From NCBI RefSeq assembly GCF_024137865.1, contig NZ_CP099960.1, forward strand, positions 2,232,001-2,296,000: a DNA stretch of 64,000 nt, written 5' to 3'. This DNA is from Moraxella sp. FZFQ2102 (GTDB lineage: Bacteria; Pseudomonadota; Gammaproteobacteria; Pseudomonadales; Moraxellaceae). The first letter of the stretch is position 1. The number at the start of each line of letters is the position of its first letter. The notes beneath the pieces were generated by a model. The model worked only from the letters and a program-made list of their open reading frames with translations, was not told the origin of the DNA and searched no databases. Positions 8,246 to 16,546 of this stretch are shown piece after piece. Both the position numbers and the translations under genes were made by a program.

Positions 8246-9001
8246 TTACACGCACCGCACCAATATAGCACTGATGTTATCAAGCTGCTGATTGGGTTTG
8301 ATTCGTCCGATTTGTTTGATTTGATGAATACTGTCGCTGAGCCATTGTTTTGGGCTGATTTCACCATCCATTGGCAAAAGCTGACCATCCAATACTTCAG
8401 AAAAACCATCACTGCACAGTAGCAGACTCTCACCTGACTTCAACCTTAAAGTCTGACAGCTCGCCATCTGGACTACCGACATATCTGCCATGCGATCAAC
8501 AACAAAATATCCCACCAATGCATCATAACAGCTAGCATACTCATCGTGTATCGCCACGCCATCTGCCTTTAGTTCATTGATAAAGCTGTGATCTTCGGTG
8601 AGACAGTGCCATGATACGCCGTCATAGCGATATGCCCGACTATCGCCAAGATGTTTAAGCACAATATCATCACCCACTGAATAAGCACACACTAAGGTGC
8701 TGCTTGCACCTGTGTATTGATCATCTGTGAGTGCTTGATTGAGCTTGTGTTGTAGCTTGGCAAAATCCACCGTTCCGCCATCAGCGTACATCGCACTTGT
8801 AAGCTGTAACAAGGTTCGTGATGCCAGTGCCGAATAAGGACTAGCCGATACGCCATCAGCAACAGCGATACAAAACTGTTTGGCATCATAACACCGACTA
8901 ATCAGTCCTTTGTGTTGATAAACTTTGGGTGCAATCAGTACCGCATCTTGTTGGTACGCCATACCACCACGCCAGTTTACAGCTTGGATTTGATATGTCA
9001 T
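8246..9001 (-). CDS. PP2C-family serine/threonine protein phosphatase
   Basis: A 251-residue cytoplasmic metal-dependent phosphatase covering the full PP2C domain and nothing else. Metal and phosphate residues are in place: QQDAV with Asp19, VADGV with Asp49-Gly50, GDSR at 119-122, CSDGF with Asp198, and LDNIS with Asp241-Asn242. The first motif reads WRGGMAYQQDA, so the usual Arg of the R-x-x-N-E/Q-D segment is replaced. No kinase, FHA or TerY-like gene is nearby, so it is not an ordinary type VI secretion or TerY-P cluster. Its only partner is the FtsZ-like gene 18 nt downstream. A copy of the 24-bp direct repeat lies 42 bp upstream of the start, so insertion of the DUF262 module may have changed its promoter. 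Confidence 0.85.
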   Translation of the reverse strand: MTYQIQAVNWRGGMAYQQDAVLIAPKVYQHKGLISRCYDAKQFCIAVADGVSASPYSALASRTLLQLTSAMYADGGTVDFAKLQHKLNQALTDDQYTGASSTLVCAYSVGDDIVLKHLGDSRAYRYDGVSWHCLTEDHSFINELKADGVAIHDEYASCYDALVGYFVVDRMADMSVVQMASCQTLRLKSGESLLLCSDGFSEVLDGQLLPMDGEISPKQWLSDSIHQIKQIGRIKPNQQLDNISAILVRCV

Positions 9002-9042
9002 CTATACTCCAAAAGCTCATTTCAATGATGGCTATGATAACC

Positions 9043-9066
9043 TACTCATGCGTCAGATTGTGTCGT
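9043..9066. repeat. 24-bp direct repeat, left copy, bounding the DUF262 module
   Basis: Begins TACTCATGCGTCAG and ends TTGTGTCGT. An identical copy lies at 13165-13188. The left copy overlaps the last codons and stop of the DUF262/DUF1524 gene; identity stops exactly at both ends. Confidence 0.9.
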
Positions 9067-9940
9067 GCAGATATGCTGATTGAGCAGCTTAATCATTGCT
9101 TTGCCATGTTCTTTTATTTCTTTTTCGCTCCAATTTTCATAAGTCATCATTAGCATTTGCTTGATACTAACCGATCGATGCGTGGATTTAAGATAATCCT
9201 GCTTTTTATCGTTGGGCATTTGGTTGTTTAATGATGAATTTTGACCATGAGTAATTAAGCATAGGTTGCCAAAACAATCAACGCTATCAAGAACTTCGCC
9301 ATTCCGCGGGTTTTGTGGATAAAAATGCTCCACCGAATTTCTGGCGGTAAATTTAAAATTTTTGAACTCATCCTGAAATTTCTGATGAAATTTCTGATCT
9401 TTTTCTTCAATCTTGCTCAAATGAATTTCGGGATCATTATTACAGTCTTTCCACAAAATATAATCCAAGCGATTAAAGATAAAATTCGCCACCGCTGTGC
9501 CTTGATGTAAAAATTCATGATTTTGAATCTCATTTAATTTAGGGTCTTTATAAATGATGTCAAAATACTCATCACCATGACCATTATTATAAAACCGATT
9601 AAAATAAAACTGATCACACAGTTTTTCCAAATACTTAATATGAACATCGGCAGGCAAATTTAGCACACAACCTGTTTCTTTATGGTTTTTAAGCTCTTCT
9701 TGGCTTTCGTCATTGAGCCATTTGAGATAGCCAAATAGCCAATATTTATAGTTTTTGGCAGGGAATGAATAATGGAACATGGTTTGTAGCATTTTAATTT
9801 GCTTGTTCTCAGCTTTACCAAAGATATTGGCATAAGGATTGTTTGAATTACTGAATTGGTATATATGCCAATCATCTTTATCATCAAGCCCATCATATTT
9901 AATCACATGGCGATCAAATAACACTCGCACATTTAATAAA

Positions 9941-10654
9941 GGGGCTGTACTAGATTAGCAACAATGCTATACTAGTTTTATGAAGATAACCCGTTGTAAA
10001 TTAAGTAAAAAAGTTCAAGTTAAACTGCTTGAATTTTTTGTGCTTGAAGTCACCGCAAGATCAGCTGCTGATTTGTTAGAGATACATCATAATTCAGCTG
10101 CTTTGTTTTATCATAAAATTCGCTTGGTGATTGAATATCGCTTAAACCTTGAAGCTTGTGAATTATTTGACGGTGAAGTAGAATTGGATGAAAGCTATTT
10201 CGGTGGCATTCGTAAAGGCAAGCGTGGACGGGGTGCTGCTGGCAAAGTTGCCGTATTTGGTCTTTTAAAACGCAATGGTAAGGTTTATACTGCCTGTGTT
10301 AAAGATACCAAAGCTAAGACATTAATGCCTATTATTGCCAGTAAAATCAAACCTGATAGCGTGGTTTATACAGATAGCTATCGAAGTTATAATGCTTTGG
10401 ATGTGAGTGATTTTAAACACTTTAGAATTAATCATTCCAAAGAATTTGCAAACAATCATAATCACATTAACGGCATTGAAAACTTTTGGTCGCAATCCAA
10501 ATGCATTCTAAGAAAATATAACGGTATTGACAAAAAGCATTTTCATTTATTTATCAAAGAATGCGAGTTTAGATTTAACTATGGCACACCATCCAATCAA
10601 TTAAGATTGTTAAGAAAATGGTGTGGGGTTTAGGGGTTTATCTAGTACAGCCCC
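9941..10654 (+). mobile_element. IS1595-family (IS1016 group) insertion sequence, 714 bp
   Basis: Terminal inverted repeats GGGGCTGTACTAGAT (9941-9955) and its complement at the right end (ATCTAGTACAGCCCC, 10640-10654) are perfect for 15 bp. An 8-bp target duplication TTAATAAA flanks the element (9933-9940 and 10655-10662), the length expected for IS1595. It carries one intact transposase. Perfect duplication and repeats suggest a recent insertion. IS1016-group elements are common in Moraxella, Neisseria and Haemophilus. Confidence 0.95.
9980..10633 (+). CDS. IS1595-family (IS1016 group) transposase
   Basis: A 217-residue ISXO2-type DDE transposase without an N-terminal zinc ribbon. It starts MKITRCKLSKKVQVKLLEFF with a short helix-turn-helix region, and contains VELDESYFGG (first Asp, about residue 70), VVYTDSYRSYNALDVSDF (second Asp, about 132) and HINGIENFWSQSK (Asn-Glu in the third position, about 170), the ISXO2 catalytic pattern. 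It fills nearly the whole element and has no frameshift, so it is probably active. Confidence 0.95.
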   Translation: MKITRCKLSKKVQVKLLEFFVLEVTARSAADLLEIHHNSAALFYHKIRLVIEYRLNLEACELFDGEVELDESYFGGIRKGKRGRGAAGKVAVFGLLKRNGKVYTACVKDTKAKTLMPIIASKIKPDSVVYTDSYRSYNALDVSDFKHFRINHSKEFANNHNHINGIENFWSQSKCILRKYNGIDKKHFHLFIKECEFRFNYGTPSNQLRLLRKWCGV

Positions 10655-11767
10655 TTAATAAATATACAGCAAACGCTTTAATATCTTTAGCATTGTCAAA
10701 CAAGCCAGAGCACTCAAACTGCTCAATCAGATTGCCATCATCCAAGCGATGAATGTCATCTTTGATTTTATCCTTATCCTTATCCTTATCCTTGTCTTTT
10801 AAAAACAGATACAATACCTGCGCCAAAAAGTTCGGAAAATCAATGATGGAAGTAAAGCGTTCTGGTTTATCCATTGACTTCTCATCGATGGCAATATGAT
10901 GAGTTGGCTCCAAAATTTTTGACAAAGTTTTGGATTCGTCATCAGACTGACCATCAGTACTTTTGTCAGAGTCATTTTTAGCCTTTTGAGTTTTTGGAAA
11001 ATTTTTTCTAATATTATCAAAATTCTCATAAAGCCAAAAATATTCGCCTTTATCCTCAAATAATTCTCGCCGTTCATCACTAGAAAATGATGACACCGCA
11101 TAACGGCTCATGTCCGAGCAGGCATTCCAAATGGCAGAAAATACCGCCTGATCATCTTTATCATCAGATAATTTGCTCATCAATTTGGCTTTGATAACTT
11201 CGTGGTGCTCTAGCTGTTCGCCACGATTGTTCATGCGCTCAAAATATTGATTTAAATCCGTATTTTCTGGAATTTCGGTGCGAATGATTTGTGCTTTTGT
11301 TAATAATTTTTCCAAAAAATTTTGCTGATTGGTATTATCACTGCCAAATAGCTTCTTAGCATTGGATTGTAGATAATGATAAATCGTGGCAATTTGACTG
11401 CTATTTTTGTCAGTAAGTTCACCATTTTGCTTTATAATATTTAATTCATTCTTTGACGTCTCGCGATGTTCAAAAGATAATTCCAGATTGAATGGAGACT
11501 TAAGCACGGACAATAGTAAATATAGTGTAGTTAATCGCTGCTGACCGTCAATCACTTCAAAACAGCCATCGGTACGCTTTTTGACGGTCAAACTGCCCAA
11601 ATAATACTGACCCCGTGTATGGCGACGGATATCATCAATCAGCTGTCCAACTTCTGCATCTGTCCATGCATAGTTGCGTTGATAAATGGGGATAATGTAT
11701 TTATCTTGGGCTTCAAACAGTTCTTTGATGGATAGTCGCGCAATACCGTTTTTAGTTTGTGAATTGG

Positions 11768-13126
11768 TCATTGATTCTCTCCTGTGTCTGATTGGGTTTT
11801 GTCAACATAAAATCCCTCTAGCAGATCGTTTAGATAATTAACATTTTTACTATTCGTCCTTTTTTCAGTTTTACCAATATTAAAGGATAAGAACTGTTCA
11901 GGCTCGATGGCTTGTTGCAAGGCGACATACAAGCTATTAGTTTCCCTAAGATGCTTTTCAACCGATGAAAAATAAATGCTTTTGTGATAAAAACGCAAAA
12001 AATACGCCCACCTTGCGATTTTGACAGCCGCCTTATCAAGCCTATAACCACCAAATTTGTCATAATATCTCATGACCATAATGACAAACAGCATAAACAC
12101 AAAGCCATCACCTTTATTAATCGTCGAATATTGCTTTAAATGGCGAAAAAGCGGTGTTTGTGTGTTTGGAATCACAATCTTTGGATGATTAACCAAACCA
12201 CCGTCGGCAAATAAACTCTCATACTGTGCTTTGTAATGCTCTATATGCTCAAAAAATTTCTCGCCATCCAAAATCACGCCATTCATTTGAATTTCATGAG
12301 TATACCGTTTGCGTAGATTTTGGAAATCTTGCTGATTTTGACGGCTAAGCCCCTTAAAAATATCCACATCTTGCTTCTCAAAAGATTCAGTTGAAATGTT
12401 TAGCTCCCAACGGCGGTAGCGAGACAAAATATCACTAATGATGAGTTTAAGCCAGACAGGTTGATTTAGCACATCAGCTTTTATAGTGGCATTTTTTTCC
12501 CAAGTTTTCACCAATCTATACACATCACAACCATCCGCCATCTCTCTTAGATGGTATGCTTTTAATAAATCATAGGCTTCTAGCGATTTGCCCCGAGAGT
12601 TTTGTGAATCAAAATATTGAAAGGCTTCATCCAGATTGCCCAAGACCACCACCGCAAAATCACAATTTTGCCTGATATATGCTTTAAAATTGGCACGATA
12701 TTTTTCATCACCCAATTCTTGTACATAGTTTTCCAAAAACTGATAATTTTTACGAATATTTGCCATGCTTTGAGTATGGTTGAATTTTTGGTTTAAGAAT
12801 TCGTTATTAAAAAGATCTTTGTTATCGTTTAATACATACAACAGCAAAAATAAACTGGTTAGGCGTTGCTGACCATCCACAATATCGTACTTGTCAACAT
12901 CATTGTCGTCTTTATGGTGATGTAAAACAATTGTTCCTAGTCGGCACTTGGCATTACCATCAGCCCTGCCATCTTGCACTTGTTCAAAATATGAACGGAT
13001 GTCATCAACCAGCTGTTTGATGTGCTTGGTTTGCCATTTATAGGGGCGCTGATACTCTGGAATAACAAGCGATTTTTCAAAAATCTCATCCACTGTTTCA
13101 ATATTTACTGGTGCTAAAGCACTCAT
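11768..13126 (-). CDS. DUF262 domain protein, first gene of a GmrSD-like pair
   Basis: A 452-residue protein with an N-terminal DUF262 domain: SLVIPEYQRPYKW (about residues 19-31), CRLGTIVLHHH, and the hallmark YDIVDGQQRLTSLFLLL (about 80-96). Later come the DUF262-typical FDSQNSRGKSLEAYDLLKAYHL and a helical C-terminal half ending near NYLNDLLEGFYVD. No DUF1524 His-x-x-Pro nuclease motif is seen, unlike its partner. It overlaps the next gene by 4 bp (ATGA), so the two are translationally coupled and likely act together. Paired DUF262 proteins are found in bacterial defence islands. The gene is intact, but its partner is IS-disrupted. Base composition is AT-rich compared with the nar region, pointing to acquisition. 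Confidence 0.82.
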   Translation of the reverse strand: MSALAPVNIETVDEIFEKSLVIPEYQRPYKWQTKHIKQLVDDIRSYFEQVQDGRADGNAKCRLGTIVLHHHKDDNDVDKYDIVDGQQRLTSLFLLLYVLNDNKDLFNNEFLNQKFNHTQSMANIRKNYQFLENYVQELGDEKYRANFKAYIRQNCDFAVVVLGNLDEAFQYFDSQNSRGKSLEAYDLLKAYHLREMADGCDVYRLVKTWEKNATIKADVLNQPVWLKLIISDILSRYRRWELNISTESFEKQDVDIFKGLSRQNQQDFQNLRKRYTHEIQMNGVILDGEKFFEHIEHYKAQYESLFADGGLVNHPKIVIPNTQTPLFRHLKQYSTINKGDGFVFMLFVIMVMRYYDKFGGYRLDKAAVKIARWAYFLRFYHKSIYFSSVEKHLRETNSLYVALQQAIEPEQFLSFNIGKTEKRTNSKNVNYLNDLLEGFYVDKTQSDTGENQ

Positions 13127-13164
13127 GCTTTTCTCCTTATACCTAAAGTAGTTTTATTATACAA

Positions 13165-13188
13165 TACTCATGCGTCAGATTGTGTCGT
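13165..13188. repeat. 24-bp direct repeat, right copy
   Basis: Identical to 9043-9066 over 24 bp. It lies 38 bp upstream of the first DUF262 start codon. The two copies enclose exactly the two-gene module plus the IS, 4122 bp from repeat start to repeat start. Confidence 0.9.
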
Positions 13189-13217
13189 ACTTGGTTTTTA
13201 AGCAAAACCTCAAACAC

Positions 13218-13268
13218 AAAAAACCCACCCAAAACGATAGGATAACTCTGCTTGAGCGGGGGTTTTGT
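13218..13268 (-). terminator. Probable terminator after the sensor kinase
   Basis: On the minus strand AAAACCCCC pairs with GGTGGGTTTT (one bulge) across a loop of about 30 nt, and a T-run follows. It lies about 40 nt past the histidine kinase stop codon. The large loop lowers confidence. Confidence 0.5.
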
Positions 13269-13310
13269 GATGCATTTTACCCACAGGCTTACTGATTCAC
13301 CAAAGACGGC

Positions 13311-14666
13311 CTATTTTAGCTTTGGCAGTACGATGCTGGCAGACAGCCCACCATATTGTGTACTTTTGGCAAGCAATAATTGCCCATGATGATGCTCAGC
13401 GATTTTGGCAACGATAGACAGCCCCAAACCTGACCCAGTTTTTTGACTGCCTAGCACACGGAAAAACCGCTCAGATAACCGAGCCAAATCCGCATCGCTG
13501 ACACCCACGCCATTATCACTGACCGTAATTGTCAATTGCTGCGAAGTATGCGTCACCGCAATCCACACCGCCACGCCTGCACCGCCATAGTTAATCGCAT
13601 TATCAATCAGATTGCCAATCGCCGAACCCAGCAACCGCTCATCCGCTTTGATGGTGACGCCATCCAATGACTGCTCAAGAAAAACAGGATGCAAAAGAAC
13701 ATTGGCATCTTGTGCTACTGGCTGCATACGTGCCACCACTTCTGTCAAAAAGTCCACCACTGCAATCTCTTGAAAGTCTGCTTTGATGGCATCACTATCT
13801 AGCCGTGCCAAGGCAAGCAAACTCTCAACCAGTGCAGTCGCCCTGCTGACATCTTGGCGTACTTCATCCAAGCCTGCCACCACCGCCTCATCTTGTGCAT
13901 GGCGACGCTGTAGCAGCTGCAATTTCATCTGAACCGCTGACAAGGGCGTACGTAGCTCATGCGATGCATCAGCGGTAAATCGCTCCTGAGCTTCTTTGGC
14001 ACGAATCAAGCGTGCAAACAGTTGATTGATGGCTTCAAGTAGTGGCTTGGTTTCGCTAATCACAATTGGTGGCGTGATTGGTGATAGGTTTTGCAGATGT
14101 TTTTGGCTAATTTCTTCACGCAGCTGATTGAGCGGCTTAAGATTGTTGCGCACCGACCATGCATTACCCAGTGCCAGCGCGATGATGAGTAGTAGCATTA
14201 AACCGACATAATTACTAACGATCGGCAAGGCAAATTCGATACGCTGTCGCCACGGCTGAGCGATTTGTACGAAGCGGTTTTGGTCATGATCATGTGCGGC
14301 ATACACACGCCACAGTCTGCCATCTTGCCAGACATTATAAAAGCTGTCATGATCAAATTGATCAACAAATGCCACTGTCGGTGCGTGTTCAGTTTTGCTT
14401 ATTAATTGATCTGATTGATTATAAACTTGATATTCAATATCCATCTCATCATTGAGATATTGTAAACTGTGCTCTATGTCAGGATAAGCAGCGCTATTTT
14501 CACCAAGCAGCGCATGGGCATTACTTTCTAGTAATTCATCAAACACTTCATCACTGCTATAAGAAACCGACAGGCAAATCAGTACAAAGCCAAATATGGC
14601 GCATAGCAAGCTGATGAACAAACTGCTTTTGATCAGTTGGGATTTTAAAGAAACGGCGGTGCTCAT
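13311..14666 (-). CDS. Two-component sensor histidine kinase (QseC/PmrB type)
   Basis: A 451-residue inner-membrane kinase. One membrane segment is at about 12-34, a periplasmic sensor loop follows to about 155, and a second segment lies at about 158-177. A HAMP-like linker (NNLKPLNQLREEI) leads to the HisKA domain with ASHELRTPLSAVQMK (phospho-His near 240). The ATPase domain has NLIDNAINYGG, DNGVGVSD and GSGLGLSIV, so it is intact. It is 1 nt downstream of ynfA and in the same unit as the response regulator at 15017-15699, which is frameshifted here. The periplasmic domain does not identify a ligand; QseC, PmrB and metal-sensor kinases share this layout. Confidence 0.88.
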   Translation of the reverse strand: MSTAVSLKSQLIKSSLFISLLCAIFGFVLICLSVSYSSDEVFDELLESNAHALLGENSAAYPDIEHSLQYLNDEMDIEYQVYNQSDQLISKTEHAPTVAFVDQFDHDSFYNVWQDGRLWRVYAAHDHDQNRFVQIAQPWRQRIEFALPIVSNYVGLMLLLIIALALGNAWSVRNNLKPLNQLREEISQKHLQNLSPITPPIVISETKPLLEAINQLFARLIRAKEAQERFTADASHELRTPLSAVQMKLQLLQRRHAQDEAVVAGLDEVRQDVSRATALVESLLALARLDSDAIKADFQEIAVVDFLTEVVARMQPVAQDANVLLHPVFLEQSLDGVTIKADERLLGSAIGNLIDNAINYGGAGVAVWIAVTHTSQQLTITVSDNGVGVSDADLARLSERFFRVLGSQKTGSGLGLSIVAKIAEHHHGQLLLAKSTQYGGLSASIVLPKLK

Positions 14667-14667
14667 A

Positions 14668-15024
14668 TCAGATCCCCTGACGCGGCTGTAGGATGATGAT
14701 CAAGGTACCAACTAGCACCACAGCAGCTCCTGTGATGTCCCATGTACTTAGGCTGACGCCATCCACCACTTTTAGCCAAATCAATGCCGTGCAGATATAG
14801 ATACCGCCATACATTGCATAGATACGACCCGATGCATCAGGGTGTAGGCTAAGTAGATACACAAATGCCAATAAGCTTATGATGGTCGGCAGCCACAGCC
14901 AAGCGGACTTGCCTTGATTGAACATCAAATACGGAAAATAACAGCCCAAAATCTCAGCAACAGCAGTCACGAAAAATAACAATAGCGTACGCATCAGTGA
15001 AAAACTTGTGAAGTGATCAGACAT
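14668..15024 (-). CDS. ynfA: YnfA/UPF0060 small inner-membrane protein
   Basis: A small membrane protein with four predicted membrane helices. It carries family motifs GCYFPYL, LHPDASGRIYAMYGGIYICTA and WLKVVDGVSL. E. coli YnfA is 108 residues, and starting at the internal ATG 14994 would give exactly 108 residues; the ATG at 15024 (118 residues) has a slightly better ribosome site (GAGAG) and overlaps the response regulator by a few bases. YnfA has been described as an SMR-like small multidrug efflux protein. Its place between a response regulator and its kinase is unusual and suggests co-regulation. Confidence 0.88.
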   Translation of the reverse strand: MSDHFTSFSLMRTLLLFFVTAVAEILGCYFPYLMFNQGKSAWLWLPTIISLLAFVYLLSLHPDASGRIYAMYGGIYICTALIWLKVVDGVSLSTWDITGAAVVLVGTLIIILQPRQGI

Positions 15025-15699
15025 TATCACTCTCACTTAATGTGTAGCCTTGCTTACGAATGGTTTTGATACTTGCCATGCCAAGTTTTTTGCGCAGATG
15101 TGAGATATACACTTCGATGGCGTTGCTTTCGATCTCATCACCCCAGCTGTATAGCGCATCTTCGAGCTGTTCTTTTGAGATGATGTGTTGGGGATTTTTC
15201 AGCAGGCGGTGTAGGACGATGTATTCTTTTTGGGTGAGTGCGATGGGTGCATCATCGAGCGTGACGGTCTTGGCGGCAGGATTGAGCGTGATACGCCCTG
15301 CTGCACTTTGGTGCGTCAGTAGCGGCGTGCGCGCTGTATCGCTGTATTTGCGCACTGCGGCACGGATGCGCGCTGACATTTCTTCTAAATCAAAGGGTTT
15401 GATCAGATAATCGTTGCACCCAAGTCAAGACCCGTCACGCGATCTTTGATACTGTCTTGGGCGGTGATCATGATGACCGCGACAGGCAGTCGATCACTGC
15501 GGATAAAGCGCAGCACTTCATCGCCGCTCATCGCAGGCAGACCGCGGTCTAATAGTACGCAGTCATAGCTGTGGTTCTTGAGCGCGCCGATCGCCATCGC
15601 TGCACTTTGTACCCAATCAACCGCCAAGCCGTCCATATCCAGCCAGTCTTTGATAGTCTGACCCAGGGACGCATCATCTTCGACCAATAAAATTCTCAT
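15017..15699 (-). pseudogene. OmpR/PhoB-family response regulator with a single-base frameshift
   Basis: The N-terminal receiver domain (15699 down to about 15415) starts MRILLVEDDASLGQTIKDWL and has the phospho-Asp in CVLLDRGLPAMSG and the conserved Thr of MITAQ. The frame then breaks: codons for GLDLGA are followed by only two bases (15414-15413) before GAT TAT CTG resumes as DYLIKPFDLEEMSARIRAA in the next frame. One missing base in the expected Asn/Asp codon explains this. The C-terminal part is an intact winged-helix DNA-binding domain ending SHLRKKLGMASIKTIRKQGYTL. Either a true frameshift has inactivated the regulator, or this is a read error. It would be the partner of the kinase at 13311-14666. 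Confidence 0.85.
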
Positions 15700-15736
15700 C
15701 ACTCACCAAGTTTTAATTTTAATAAATTCTTAATTA

Positions 15737-16396
15737 TTACCAGTGCTGTAGCTTGTTTGCCCATGCGTGGCATTTTTGTTCGATGGTGTCCACCGAATGC
15801 CCCATGATGTCAGCTGTCACTGCGATGTAGTCCAGTGGTGTACCTTGCAGATCATCACGCAGCTGGTAGATATTATCAAGTGCGACACCACCAATCACGC
15901 ACAGCGGCAGATCCACTTGGCTTGCTTTTCGTAAGATCTCACGCGGTACGATGCTTGCGCGCGGTTTGGTGATCGATGCAAATGCCGTCCCCATCGCACC
16001 ATAGCTCGCCCCTTCTCGTTTAGCTTCTTTAAACAATGCAATATCAGCATGACAAGTGCGCCCAATCACCACATCATCGCCTAAGATCTCACGCGCCACG
16101 CGCACACTGCCGTCGCGCTGCCCTAGGTGCAGCCCTGTACCAAAGTGTGAAGCCAGCTCAAGATCATCATTCATCACGATATCGATGTCGTAGTCATTGG
16201 CAAGGCTGACGATCAGCTCGGCTTCTTTATACACGGTTGCAAGGTCGAATTGCTTCAGCGTGGCTTTACGACGGATTTGCAGTAGTGATACTACGCCAGT
16301 AGATAGCACGCGCTCAAGCTTATCAAGCAAGGTGTGAATATCATCGTCATTGGTTAGTAAGTACAATTTCGGTGCTTTGTCTGTATTTTGTGCCAT
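15737..16396 (-). CDS. thiE: Thiamine-phosphate synthase ThiE
   Basis: A 219-residue TIM-barrel enzyme that joins HMP-pyrophosphate with thiazole-phosphate to make thiamine phosphate. ATG 16396 has AAGGAA 7 nt upstream and is preferred to the frame start at 16414. Motifs are LLQIRRK, DIVMNDDLELASHFGTGLHLGQRDG (pyrophosphate and Mg binding), IGRTCH, GASYGAMGTAFASITKP and VIGGVALDNI near the phosphate-binding end. GRTCH replaces the more usual G-x-S-x-H, and the loop after GTAFAS is a variant of G-P-x-F-x-T-x-T-K. A hairpin terminator upstream separates it from the DUF2783 gene; I see no TPP riboswitch upstream. Confidence 0.85.
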   Translation of the reverse strand: MAQNTDKAPKLYLLTNDDDIHTLLDKLERVLSTGVVSLLQIRRKATLKQFDLATVYKEAELIVSLANDYDIDIVMNDDLELASHFGTGLHLGQRDGSVRVAREILGDDVVIGRTCHADIALFKEAKREGASYGAMGTAFASITKPRASIVPREILRKASQVDLPLCVIGGVALDNIYQLRDDLQGTPLDYIAVTADIMGHSVDTIEQKCHAWANKLQHW

Positions 16397-16488
16397 GGCA
16401 AATTTCCTTGTCATTATTCTTGCCTATTATAGACCTTTATTAACTTATTTTCGAATAAATTTTGATGAATGATGTGGGGGTTTGGGTA

Positions 16489-16523
16489 TAAAAAACACCA
16501 AGTTAAAAAAGCCAACTTGGTGT
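16489..16523 (-). terminator. Intrinsic terminator after the DUF2783 gene
   Basis: On the minus strand ACACCAAGTT (16523-16514) pairs with AACTTGGTGT (16504-16495) and is followed by a T-run. It ends the FAD hydroxylase-DUF2783 unit. Confidence 0.85.
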
Positions 16524-16546
16524 ATCTATGATTTGCTTGGATTGTT

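Larger units (their letters stand above)
9046..11771 (-). pseudogene. DUF262-DUF1524 (GmrSD-like) protein, interrupted by an IS1016-group element
   Basis: The N-terminal part (11771 to 10655) and C-terminal part (9932 to 9046) are one gene split by the IS at 9941-10654. Removing the IS and one target copy joins the parts in frame and gives an intact protein of about 667 residues. The N-terminus is a DUF262/ParB-like domain with IIPIYQRNYAW and DGQQRLTTLY, then FERMNNRGEQLEHHEVIKAK. The C-terminus is a DUF1524 His-Me-type nuclease with VEHFYPQNP and FGNLCLIT. GmrSD-type proteins cleave modified phage DNA using NTP hydrolysis; BrxU and SspE share this architecture. The start overlaps the upstream DUF262 gene by 4 bp. 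In this strain the nuclease half is cut off from the DUF262 half, so the system is probably inactive unless the IS excises. Confidence 0.88.

Noticed and set aside
8246..9001. Type VI secretion or TerY-P phosphorylation cluster
   Set aside because: Only the PP2C is present; there is no kinase, FHA, vWA or secretion gene nearby.
10766..10796. Phase-variable on/off switch by the CTTATC repeat
   Set aside because: The unit is six bases, so length changes keep the frame; it can vary a linker but not switch the gene off.
16397..16546. TPP riboswitch upstream of thiE
   Set aside because: The gap is short, holds the terminator of the previous unit and shows no THI-box (CTGAGA and ACCTGA-like) pattern.
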